Below are positions 35,844 through 43,353 of a stretch of DNA of 64,000 nt, one piece after another. Below the pieces are notes generated by a model. The model saw only the letters and a list, made by a program, of their open reading frames with translations, was not told where the DNA came from and made no database searches. The translations under genes and the position numbers were made by a program. The stretch comes from Pedobacter mucosus (GTDB taxonomy: Bacteria > Bacteroidota > Bacteroidia > Sphingobacteriales > Sphingobacteriaceae). The stretch is from positions 4,865,030-4,929,029 of the forward strand of contig NZ_CP087585.1 of the NCBI RefSeq assembly GCF_022200785.1, in the 5' to 3' direction. The stretch's first letter is position 1. Each line of letters opens with the position of its first letter.

Positions 35844-36995
35844 ATGAAGAATATACTATTAAGCTTTTCGAGATTTTTTGTTGGCATATTATTCATTTTC
35901 TCTGGATTAATTAAGGCTAATGATCCACTTGGATTTGGTTATAAACTTCAAGAATATTTTGAAGTCTTTCACCTCGATTTTTTAAGTGGCGCTGCAACAG
36001 GTTTTGCAATTTTGCTATGCACTTTAGAAATTGTATTGGGCGCTTTATTACTTTTAGGTTTTTGGGGTAAAAAAATATCTTGGGGATTATTATTGCTAAT
36101 TGTATTTTTTACCCTTTTAACTTTTATCTCAGCTACCTTTAAAGTTGTTACCAGCTGCGGCTGTTTTGGAGACGCGATTCCACTAACACCATGGCAATCA
36201 TTCGGCAAAGATTTGATCTTGCTCGTTTTAATAATATTTATTTTTTTAAATAAAAACATGATTTTTCCAATCATAAAAAATGAGGTTAATCAAAAGTATA
36301 CTGCCATTTTGATAGCCTTAGTTTCTTTATTATTTGGATTGTATACTTATAATTTCTTGCCTATTTTAGATTTTCTTCCTTACAAAGTTGGTGCTCATAT
36401 TCCTTCTTTAATGGTTATCCCGCCAGGAGAAAAACCAGATGAATTTGAAATTATGTATCACCTTAAAAATAAAAAAACTAAAGCAGAAAAAGATCTTAGT
36501 GATAAGGCTTATTTAAAAACCGAGATTTGGAAAGATAATAGTTGGGAAATTATTGGTGAACCATCAAAAAGATTGGTGAAAAAAGGTTACGATCCAAAAA
36601 TCAAAGATTTGATCATTACCGATGCATCTGGCACGGATTATACTAAAGAATTAATTGAGAATCCTTATTATAATTTGATTTTTGTCGCCTACAATTTAAA
36701 GCATGTAAACGAGAAGGCAGTAGGAAATTTAAATGCTTTAGCGTTAAATGCAACGCAGCAGTTCAATATACGTACGGTGTTTTTAACATCAAATTCTGCT
36801 CAGGATGCTGAAACTTTTATTAAAAAAAGTAATCTTTTTTCTGAGGTTTTTTATGCTGATGCGGTTCCCTTAAAAAGTATGGTACGATCAAATCCTGGTA
36901 TTTTGCTTTTAAAAAACGGAGTAATCATTAATAAATGGCACTTCCACAATGTTCCAAGTTTTGATCAATTAAGCAAAAAATATTTCGAACAATAA
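35844..36995 (+). CDS. BT_3928-like protein with DoxX/MauE-type membrane domain
   Basis: A 383-residue protein. The N-terminal 130 residues hold four membrane segments of the DoxX/MauE type, with a possible redox pair in VVTSCGCFGDAIPLT (about 103-117). A further membrane helix follows, and the C-terminal part (about 175-383) resembles a thioredoxin-like soluble domain without CxxC, exported to the periplasm. The family is conserved in Bacteroidota next to folP/DUF1599. The CGC near a membrane segment and the thioredoxin-like tail suggest electron transfer or disulfide handling; this is inference. Confidence 0.85.
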   Translation: MKNILLSFSRFFVGILFIFSGLIKANDPLGFGYKLQEYFEVFHLDFLSGAATGFAILLCTLEIVLGALLLLGFWGKKISWGLLLLIVFFTLLTFISATFKVVTSCGCFGDAIPLTPWQSFGKDLILLVLIIFIFLNKNMIFPIIKNEVNQKYTAILIALVSLLFGLYTYNFLPILDFLPYKVGAHIPSLMVIPPGEKPDEFEIMYHLKNKKTKAEKDLSDKAYLKTEIWKDNSWEIIGEPSKRLVKKGYDPKIKDLIITDASGTDYTKELIENPYYNLIFVAYNLKHVNEKAVGNLNALALNATQQFNIRTVFLTSNSAQDAETFIKKSNLFSEVFYADAVPLKSMVRSNPGILLLKNGVIINKWHFHNVPSFDQLSKKYFEQ

Positions 36996-38048
36996 ATGTT
37001 AGGATACGCACTAAAAAAGCTTTTTTATGGATTGTTAGTTATGGCTGGCGTCGTATTTGTAGTTTTTGTGCTTTTTAATATTTTACCTGGTGATCCAGCC
37101 AGGATGACAATGGGGCAAAGAGCCGATGTACAATCTTTAGAAGCAGTACGGAAAGAATTTGGATTAGACCGATCTAAACCTATGCAACTCGTATTGTATA
37201 TTAATGATTTATCACCAATTAGTTTGCTGGATAAAGATTATATAACGCAACAAAAATATCATTATATACAACTTGCTAGCACAGAAAAAAAGGCCATTGT
37301 GCTAAAGTGGCCCTATTTACGAAGTTCATATCAAACCAAAAGGGATGTAACTGCAATACTTTCTGAAACCGTTCCAAACACATTCATTCTAGCGCTTACG
37401 GCAATGATTTTTGCTACAATAATTGGTGTTTTTTTAGGCATTTTATCTGCAGTTTATAAAGATTCGTGGATTGATAAAGCTGCAAATGCTTTTGCCATTT
37501 TAGGGATTTCTGCCCCGTCTTTCTTCGCTGGAATTATCATTGCTTGGCTTTTTGGCTTTGTTTTGAGTAATTATACAGGTTTGAGAATGAGTGGAAGTTT
37601 ATATAGTTATGATCCTTTTAAAGGTGAAATTTTAACTTTACGAAATTTATGGTTACCTATGATTACTTTAGGATTAAGACCATTAGCAATTATTGTTCAA
37701 CTAACCAGAAGCGCAATGTTGGATGTTTTAGCACAAGATTATATTCGAACTGCAAGGGCAAAAGGGTTGAGTAGAAATGCGATCATTTATAAACATGCAC
37801 TTAAAAATGCCATGAACCCTGTAATAACCGCCATATCGGGATGGTTTGCGTCTTTGCTAGCCGGATCATTTTTTGTAGAATATATATTTGGTTATAACGG
37901 TTTAGGTAGAACAACGGTTGCCGCCTTAGAAATGTCGGATTTTCCGGTTGTAATGGGCTCTATTTTATTTATTGCCTTTGTATTTGTTGTCATAAATATT
38001 TTGGTCGATATACTTTATGCATTTGTTGATCCAAGAGTGAAACTTTAA
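36996..38048 (+). CDS. ABC transporter permease, dipeptide/oligopeptide type
   Basis: A 350-residue inner-membrane permease with the DppB/OppB N-terminus (MLGYALKKLFYGLLVMAGVV), NILPGDPARMTMGQRA, and the coupling loop DYIRTARAKGLSRNAIIYKHALKNAMNPV. It has a longer periplasmic loop than typical DppB (about 65-120). Its ATG starts directly after the stop of the preceding gene. The second permease, ATPase and binding protein are not in the window, so it is an orphan half-transporter or its partner lies elsewhere, as is common in this phylum. Confidence 0.92.
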   Translation: MLGYALKKLFYGLLVMAGVVFVVFVLFNILPGDPARMTMGQRADVQSLEAVRKEFGLDRSKPMQLVLYINDLSPISLLDKDYITQQKYHYIQLASTEKKAIVLKWPYLRSSYQTKRDVTAILSETVPNTFILALTAMIFATIIGVFLGILSAVYKDSWIDKAANAFAILGISAPSFFAGIIIAWLFGFVLSNYTGLRMSGSLYSYDPFKGEILTLRNLWLPMITLGLRPLAIIVQLTRSAMLDVLAQDYIRTARAKGLSRNAIIYKHALKNAMNPVITAISGWFASLLAGSFFVEYIFGYNGLGRTTVAALEMSDFPVVMGSILFIAFVFVVINILVDILYAFVDPRVKL

Positions 38049-38110
38049 AATTAATCGCTGAAGATGTAAGCTCAAAGCAGATTAAAAAAACTATAAATTC
38101 TAACTATAAT

Positions 38111-38713
38111 ATGAACGATGGAAATTCAAGTTCCCCTTTAGGGGCGGAGGGGTTGAACGATGCACATACAGATTCCCCTTTAGGGGCGGAGGGGTTTGAA
38201 CTCGGTATAATTTTCCTTATTGGCTATATGGGATGCGGAAAAAGTACAAAAGCAAAGCAATTGGCGCATCGGTTTGGTTGTCCGGTTATTGATTTAGACT
38301 CCGAAATAGTTGCTAAAACAAATAAATCGATTGCAGCTTATTTTGAAGAATACGGCGAAAATAACTTTAGAATTTACGAAAGTGAAATGCTAAAAACTTT
38401 TAATTATCCTAATAATTGCGTGGTTGCGACAGGGGGAGGTTTGCCTTGTTTCTTTGACAACATGGCATGGATGAATGCAAATGGAATAACCGTTTATCTT
38501 GAAATGCAACCAGCGGCTTTGGTTTCTAGGTTAGAAAAAAGAGAAAAAAGACCATTAATTAAGGATTTGAACGACGAACAATTATATGAATTCATTACGT
38601 CAAAACTTCATGAGCGTAATCCATATTATACTCAGGCAAAAGTGATTATTAATGCATTTAATCTTGAGCCAGCACATTTAGAGGAGATAATTTTAACAGA
38701 AATCAAATCATAA
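38111..38713 (+). CDS. aroK: Shikimate kinase with repeat-derived N-terminal extension
   Basis: A 200-residue protein that phosphorylates shikimate in aromatic amino acid synthesis. From residue 32 it is a normal kinase: Walker A GYMGCGKST (38-46), IDLDSEI, FRIYESEML, ATGGGLP and KREKRPLIK in the lid. The first 30 residues (with SPLGAEG twice) are encoded by two tandem copies of a 42-bp unit containing a CCCCTTTAGGGG palindrome. No alternative start exists between 38111 and the Walker A, so the repeat seems to be translated. A typical AroK begins directly before IFLIGYMG. Confidence 0.92.
   Translation: MNDGNSSSPLGAEGLNDAHTDSPLGAEGFELGIIFLIGYMGCGKSTKAKQLAHRFGCPVIDLDSEIVAKTNKSIAAYFEEYGENNFRIYESEMLKTFNYPNNCVVATGGGLPCFFDNMAWMNANGITVYLEMQPAALVSRLEKREKRPLIKDLNDEQLYEFITSKLHERNPYYTQAKVIINAFNLEPAHLEEIILTEIKS
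38113..38196 (+). repeat. 42-bp tandem duplication carrying a palindromic repeat inside aroK
   Basis: Units 38113-38154 and 38155-38196 agree at the first 8 bases (GAACGATG) and the last 24 (TTCCCCTTTAGGGG then CGGAGGGGTT); the 10 bases between differ. The unit length, 42, keeps the reading frame. The palindrome resembles the G-rich repeats at 530 and 26636. Confidence 0.85.
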
Positions 38714-38716
38714 AAT

Positions 38717-39124
38717 TTACGATTCTTTATCGTTTTCCTGCTCAAATTGCTCCTCAATATATTTTATTTTCGTTTTACCATGCGGCGTAGGATCACCATA
38801 ATCGTTAATATTTACAAAAACAATTTTATCTACAGTTAGGATACTTTTACGGGTAATTTTATTTCTGACTTCGCAACACATCGTGATAGATGTATTTCCA
38901 AAAGCAGTAGCTGTAATACCCATTTCGATAATATCACCAAGCTTTCCAGAACTTACAAAGTTAATTTCTGACATATATTTGGTAACCACCTTTGGATTTT
39001 CAAGTTGTACAATAGCGTAAATCGCAGCTTCTTCATCTATCCATTTCAAAAGGCTACCACCAAATAACCCACCATTGGGATTCAAATCTTCTGGTTTTAT
39101 CCATTTACGTGTGTGGAAATTCAT
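38717..39124 (-). CDS. Acyl-CoA thioesterase, hotdog fold
   Basis: From ATG 39124 (MNFHTRKWIKPEDLN) the protein is 135 residues; an upstream in-frame ATG would add 15 residues of promoter-like sequence. NPNGGLFGGSLLKWIDEEAAIYA carries the glycine-rich turn and the catalytic acidic residue of YciA-type thioesterases, followed by YMSEINFVSSGKLGDII. It hydrolyses acyl-CoA; chain-length preference is not visible. A TACATTTG -7 element lies at 39167-39174 on the minus strand. The end is convergent with aroK by 3 bases. Confidence 0.88.
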   Translation of the reverse strand: MNFHTRKWIKPEDLNPNGGLFGGSLLKWIDEEAAIYAIVQLENPKVVTKYMSEINFVSSGKLGDIIEMGITATAFGNTSITMCCEVRNKITRKSILTVDKIVFVNINDYGDPTPHGKTKIKYIEEQFEQENDKES

Positions 39125-39236
39125 ATTGTTAAAATTAATGATAAATACGGTATTTCTTAAGTTGAACAAATGTATCTTTTTTGATTTTAACTATATTCAA
39201 ATGAGGGTAAATTAATAGTTAAATGAAATAGTTTTC

Positions 39237-40727
39237 TTAGTAATTTGTTTTGCGAATTTCATCATCTATTATTTTTGCAGATAATAAAGCCAAAGGAATT
39301 CCTCCGCCTGGGTGTACACTTCCTCCGCAGAAATATAAATTATCGATCTTCGAAATAAAATTTGGATGCCTTAAAAATGCTGCAAATTGGTTATTGGAGC
39401 TGTTTCCATACAAAGAACCTTGATATGAACCCGTTTTACTTTCTATACTTCTCGGATCTAGAATCTGTTCGCAGATAATATTTTCTGCGATGTCTTTTTT
39501 AAGCAGTCGCTCTATTTTCTTAAGGATATCTACTCTTGCTATCGCAATCAATTCATCCCAGTTTTGACCGTTATTAGCAGGGACATTTATCATTACAAAC
39601 CAATTTTCAAAACCTTCGGGGGCATCGGTTTCTATGTGTTTTGAAGTGATGTTGATGTAAATGGTTGGATCTTCGTAAACAGTTTGGTCATTCCAAATCG
39701 CATCAAATTCGGCTTTGTAATTTTCAGCAAATAGAATGTTATGCAATCCTAGTTCTGGATATTCCCCCTTAATTCCCCAATAAAAAATCAACGCAGAACT
39801 ACTTCGTTCCTGGCTTAACAATTTGGCCGGGGAAGGAAAATCTGGCAGCAAGTTTTTATAAGTAAACCAGATATCCAAGTTGGAAACCACTATTTCTGCC
39901 GGATAAAAAAGATTATCAGAATTAACACCTTTTATTTTTGAATTTTTTCCTTCATCGCCGTAAACTATCTCATCTACCTTTTTATTAAAATGAAATTGAG
40001 CACCTAAATCCTCTGCCAGTTTTACCAGCGAAGTAATTATGCTATACATTCCTTTTTTTGGTAAAAAAGCGCCAAAATGATTTTCGAAATGTGGTATTAC
40101 ATTTAAAGTTGCAGGAGCTTGATAAGGGTTTGATCCATTATAAGTTGCATATCGATTAAATAGTTGCCTTATCCTCTTATCTTTAAAAAAGGATTCGTTA
40201 GCTGTACTCTGAGTTCTGAAAGCATCAATTTTACCGAATCTAAAAATAGATTTTACAGTATCCCAATGCAAATAACTTTTGATTTTATGTAGCGTTCGCT
40301 CCAAAAAAACTTGATGTGTAACCTGATAAATGATCTCGCTTTTATTCAAGAACTTTTTGATTTCTATAGCCGTAGAATCTGTTTTGTTTTCAATTTCATT
40401 GGCAAATTTATCTAAGTCAGCAAAAGCGGTTAGCCTTAATCCATCTTCATAAAAATATTTGCAAGTTTCTTCAAGTTTTTCATATTTAAAATAATCTGAA
40501 GGATTTTTGCCAGCCAATTTAAAGAGATCATCAACATATTGAGGCATAGTAAAAAGGCTTGGCCCAGCATCAAAACGGAAGCCTTCTGTATTAATTTCAG
40601 CGAGCTTTCCTCCGGCATATCGATTAGATTCAAAAATTTCTACATCATAACCTTTTACAGCCATTCGTATTGCTGAGGCAATTCCCGCAATCCCAGCTCC
40701 AATAATTATTGCTTTTGGTTTAGGCAT
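39237..40727 (-). CDS. crtD: Carotenoid desaturase, CrtD-like (1-hydroxycarotenoid 3,4-desaturase)
   Basis: A 496-residue FAD-dependent desaturase of the CrtI superfamily. The dinucleotide fold IIIGAGIAGIASAIRMAVKG with FESNRYAGGKL lies at about 6-41, and the C-terminal FAD motif NLYFCGGSVHPGGGIPLALL at about 460-480. The overall style (FDAGPSLFTMPQYVDDLF, RYATYNGSNPYQAPA) is closer to CrtD than to phytoene desaturase CrtI. CrtD acts after CruF, whose gene is at 49384. It follows an M28 peptidase gene with 4 bases between them, so it shares that transcript rather than the carotenoid block's. A CrtI or CrtN role cannot be excluded without alignment. Confidence 0.8.
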   Translation of the reverse strand: MPKPKAIIIGAGIAGIASAIRMAVKGYDVEIFESNRYAGGKLAEINTEGFRFDAGPSLFTMPQYVDDLFKLAGKNPSDYFKYEKLEETCKYFYEDGLRLTAFADLDKFANEIENKTDSTAIEIKKFLNKSEIIYQVTHQVFLERTLHKIKSYLHWDTVKSIFRFGKIDAFRTQSTANESFFKDKRIRQLFNRYATYNGSNPYQAPATLNVIPHFENHFGAFLPKKGMYSIITSLVKLAEDLGAQFHFNKKVDEIVYGDEGKNSKIKGVNSDNLFYPAEIVVSNLDIWFTYKNLLPDFPSPAKLLSQERSSSALIFYWGIKGEYPELGLHNILFAENYKAEFDAIWNDQTVYEDPTIYINITSKHIETDAPEGFENWFVMINVPANNGQNWDELIAIARVDILKKIERLLKKDIAENIICEQILDPRSIESKTGSYQGSLYGNSSNNQFAAFLRHPNFISKIDNLYFCGGSVHPGGGIPLALLSAKIIDDEIRKTNY

Positions 40728-40731
40728 CTAT

Positions 40732-42435
40732 CTATTTCAAATCCTCTAAATAGATATTCGTTTGTTTCTCAATTTCCAAGGTAGCTGCCTTAATCGATGA
40801 GCCAACTTTTGTCGTTTCAGTTTTCACTGGCATTTTATTAATAGTTGCTAAGGCGTCAACATACCATTTACTCCAAACTTCAATAATATGTTTTTCATCG
40901 GCAACTGATTTACCATTGCTTATCGCTTTTTTGCTTAGGTCAAATTCTGTTTGTAAGCGAATTAAGGCATCAGTTTTAACTTGCGAAACCGTAGTTGTTG
41001 CTGTGTTTTCATTTGCAGATGTAAGCGTGTAAGCTGCAGTTAATCCACTAATGGCAACATTCTTCATCTCAACTGGTGAAACTTTATCAATTCTATCGTT
41101 ATCAGTATGGTAAAAAACATCCGTAAAATGCCACATCAATAAACCAGGAATTTTGTTTTGTAAAAACGGAGTATGATCGCTTCCTCCCTCAAAAGGATTA
41201 TAATTTACGGTCCAGTTTGCAAATTTGCCTTGTGTTTTACAGATATCGAAAATAAAGTCGTTGAAGTAATGTGGAAAAAGATCTTTTTCAGTAACATTTC
41301 CAGCACCCCATTCTGTATGTTTATCATTTCCTCTAGTCCAGATTGCCGAAGGATCAGGCATTTTTTCTATTAAAAATGATCCACCGGTTTTTTTAGTGTC
41401 TTCACCAACCATATCTAAACTCATTCCCCACATTATTCCTTTTGCACGGGTGGTATCTTCTGTTATATATCTTCTAGTAGAGCTTATTTCATCTCCCCAT
41501 AAAAAAGTTAACGTACGTTGCGGATTGATCTTTTTCGATTGATATAATTCTGCTGAAAGTCGTGCCATTTCAGCAAGTGTACCAACACCGCTAGCATTAT
41601 CATTTGCACCTGGTTCTTGCACATGTGCGCTAAAAACGAAGCGCTCATTTGGATTAATACTTCCTTTTAAATTGGCTACAATTGTAAGTTCTTCTGAAGA
41701 ATAAATTTTAGTTTCAATGTTGACTTTTAGCTTCGTAACACCTTTTGAGCAAGCAGCTTTAAGTTTTTCTTTCGCTGCATATGACAAAAGAAGTGACCAA
41801 ACCTCGCTATCCGCTTTCATACTACCAAACTGAATAGAAGTTTGATGAATTTCTGGTTTGGTATAAGCTGGCATCGAATAACCTAAAACGCCAATAGCTC
41901 CAGCTTTTAATGCCATTGCCAATAATCTTGAAGGATTGTTTTCTGAGAAAATGATTTTCCCCTTTAAATCGAGTTTTTCTATTTCTGCAGCGGTTGCTTT
42001 AGGTAAATAGACAACTTCTGCAGTAACGCCAGCAGTTGGTGTAGAACCACAATTAATCGGAATCATATTGCGGTTTGTTTTGTAAGATATTAACGGTTGC
42101 GGATCTCCAATAATATCAATATTTGCATTTACAGGCTCCCAAGTCTTATTTTTTAATGGTCGCTTTTCAATACGATATGTCAATGGATATTCAGATTCGA
42201 TTTGTTTCTGTTCTTTATAACCTGCCTTTTTTAAAATTGCTTCAACATAATGAATGCTTGCATTGAAACCTGTATTTCCGGGTACACGAAAATATTTTTC
42301 GACAAATGCTGTTGTTGTGTAAGCATTTTTTTCTTGAAAACCAGCTCGTGTTAATTTGAAATAATTTTCTGTAGAGGTTTGGGCATAGCTCGACAAACTT
42401 GCAAAAAGCAGCGCAATAAGTATCTTTATTTTCAT
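40732..42435 (-). CDS. Exported M28-family metallopeptidase
   Basis: A 567-residue protein with a signal peptide (MKIKILIALLFASLSSYAQ). A protease-associated (PA) domain occupies about 130-230 (AAEIEKLDLKGKIIFSE). The M28 zinc domain shows FSAHVQEPGANDNASGVGTL (His, Asp), LWGDEIS with the catalytic Glu and NPFEGGSDHTPFL with the last ligand. It is probably an aminopeptidase in the periplasm or medium. The gene is followed by crtD after 4 bases. Confidence 0.9.
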   Translation of the reverse strand: MKIKILIALLFASLSSYAQTSTENYFKLTRAGFQEKNAYTTTAFVEKYFRVPGNTGFNASIHYVEAILKKAGYKEQKQIESEYPLTYRIEKRPLKNKTWEPVNANIDIIGDPQPLISYKTNRNMIPINCGSTPTAGVTAEVVYLPKATAAEIEKLDLKGKIIFSENNPSRLLAMALKAGAIGVLGYSMPAYTKPEIHQTSIQFGSMKADSEVWSLLLSYAAKEKLKAACSKGVTKLKVNIETKIYSSEELTIVANLKGSINPNERFVFSAHVQEPGANDNASGVGTLAEMARLSAELYQSKKINPQRTLTFLWGDEISSTRRYITEDTTRAKGIMWGMSLDMVGEDTKKTGGSFLIEKMPDPSAIWTRGNDKHTEWGAGNVTEKDLFPHYFNDFIFDICKTQGKFANWTVNYNPFEGGSDHTPFLQNKIPGLLMWHFTDVFYHTDNDRIDKVSPVEMKNVAISGLTAAYTLTSANENTATTTVSQVKTDALIRLQTEFDLSKKAISNGKSVADEKHIIEVWSKWYVDALATINKMPVKTETTKVGSSIKAATLEIEKQTNIYLEDLK

Positions 42436-42474
42436 ATGAATTAAAAGTGAAAGATACTAAGAAATATGATGTTT

Positions 42475-42933
42475 TTAAGCGTAACGCTTACCACTTTTGT
42501 GCTTCAATCCTTCATCAACGGATAATGGTCCAGATCCAACAACCCAAAACATTATCAATAAAAAAAGCACTAAAACCGAGAACCAAAGTTCTGAATTCGG
42601 GGTGGAAAATCCTGGCGTTAGGTTAACAAAAAATACAGCAAACAGTAAAATCGGAATTTGAATAACTACCGCAAAACGTGTAACTAGGCCCATGGTAATT
42701 AATAATCCTCCAACTAAATGCGCAAAAGCAACAATATGTATGGCTACGCTGATGAGGACGCTTGAGAAACCGAATACATTGTTTTGGGTAATTAAATTTT
42801 GAAGAACGGAAGTATCGCTTACAAAAGAAACACCTTTTCCAAAAATAACAAGGCCAAGAACTATTCTCAAATAATCTAGCCATTTTGAGTGATGAACATC
42901 TCCCCAATGTTCAATTTTACGGATAACGTTCAT
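42475..42933 (-). CDS. DoxX-family membrane protein
   Basis: A 152-residue protein with four membrane segments and the DoxX pattern: WLDYLRIVLGLVIFGKGVSFV, VAFAHLVGGLLITMGLVTRFA, IPILLFAVFF, ELWFSVLVLFLLIMFWVVGSGPLSVDE. The function of small DoxX proteins is unclear; some are linked to oxidative stress or thiol metabolism. It has an unusual feature for this phylum: GGAGG 6 bases before the ATG, a good Shine-Dalgarno. It is divergent from a 36-residue gene that also has one. Confidence 0.88.
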   Translation of the reverse strand: MNVIRKIEHWGDVHHSKWLDYLRIVLGLVIFGKGVSFVSDTSVLQNLITQNNVFGFSSVLISVAIHIVAFAHLVGGLLITMGLVTRFAVVIQIPILLFAVFFVNLTPGFSTPNSELWFSVLVLFLLIMFWVVGSGPLSVDEGLKHKSGKRYA

Positions 42934-43055
42934 AATGAACCTCCATTTTTATGTGAAATGATATATTAAGTTACGATTTAAATTTTGCAATCTTCAAAAT
43001 GAAAAATATTTGATTTGAATTTTCTACATATCTATTCGTAATTTCTTTATACCCA

Positions 43056-43086
43056 TTTGGTTTTCGGTACGAATTTTGTATTTTTA
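43056..43086 (+). promoter_or_regulatory. -33/-7 promoter of the 36-residue gene
   Basis: TTTG, spacer of 19, TATTTTTA, which is 7 of 8 positions of TAnnTTTG. The predicted start of transcription near 43091 leaves a leader of about 18 bases that contains the ribosome binding site. Confidence 0.6.
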
Positions 43087-43093
43087 TGATAAT

Positions 43094-43100
43094 AAGGAGG
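43094..43100 (+). promoter_or_regulatory. Strong Shine-Dalgarno AAGGAGG
   Basis: AAGGAGG is followed by 8 bases and ATG 43109. Most genes in this window have nothing similar, so the site is notable and fixes the start of the small gene. Confidence 0.75.
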
Positions 43101-43108
43101 TTTTTATC

Positions 43109-43219
43109 ATGAGCAAAGAAATATTAGAGTTTTCAATACAAGTAGAAGAGCAATTTGACCTAAAGTTTGATTGGTTAAACGAGTTTTGGGAAGCTGCATT
43201 TAAAATTTTCGAAAAATAA
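43109..43219 (+). CDS. 36-residue acidic, aromatic protein
   Basis: ATG 43109 opens a 36-residue frame ending at TAA 43217-43219. The protein begins MSKEILEFSIQVEEQFDLKF and continues with an amphipathic helix rich in Phe and Trp (DWLNEFWEAAFKIFEK). It is preceded by a near-consensus promoter and by AAGGAGG 8 bases upstream, which makes it a credible expressed gene even though it is small. I do not recognise the family. It may be a regulatory or membrane-surface peptide; function unknown. Confidence 0.6.
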   Translation: MSKEILEFSIQVEEQFDLKFDWLNEFWEAAFKIFEK

Positions 43220-43338
43220 AAATCGTACTCGCATTTTCTGTTACTGCAAGTATTCATTTTTTATGGAATATTGTAATTAATCTTCAGCAATCTAATCTTG
43301 GTTTTGCCTTTCTGCTTTAGTCTTTAAGCCCTTTTCAC

Positions 43339-43346
43339 TATCTTTG
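43339..43346 (+). promoter_or_regulatory. -7 element of rlmD, TATCTTTG
   Basis: Exact TAnnTTTG match 7 bases before the rlmD ATG at 43354. Confidence 0.6.
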
Positions 43347-43353
43347 CAAAATA

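Larger units (their letters stand above)
42934..43108. promoter_or_regulatory. Divergent promoter region between DoxX and the 36-residue gene
   Basis: 175 bases. On the plus strand it carries TTTG (43056-43059), 19 bases, then TATTTTTA (43079-43086), a near-perfect Bacteroidota -33/-7 pair. On the minus strand GGAGG (42940-42944) precedes the DoxX ATG. It is A/T-rich and has no other gene. Confidence 0.6.
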
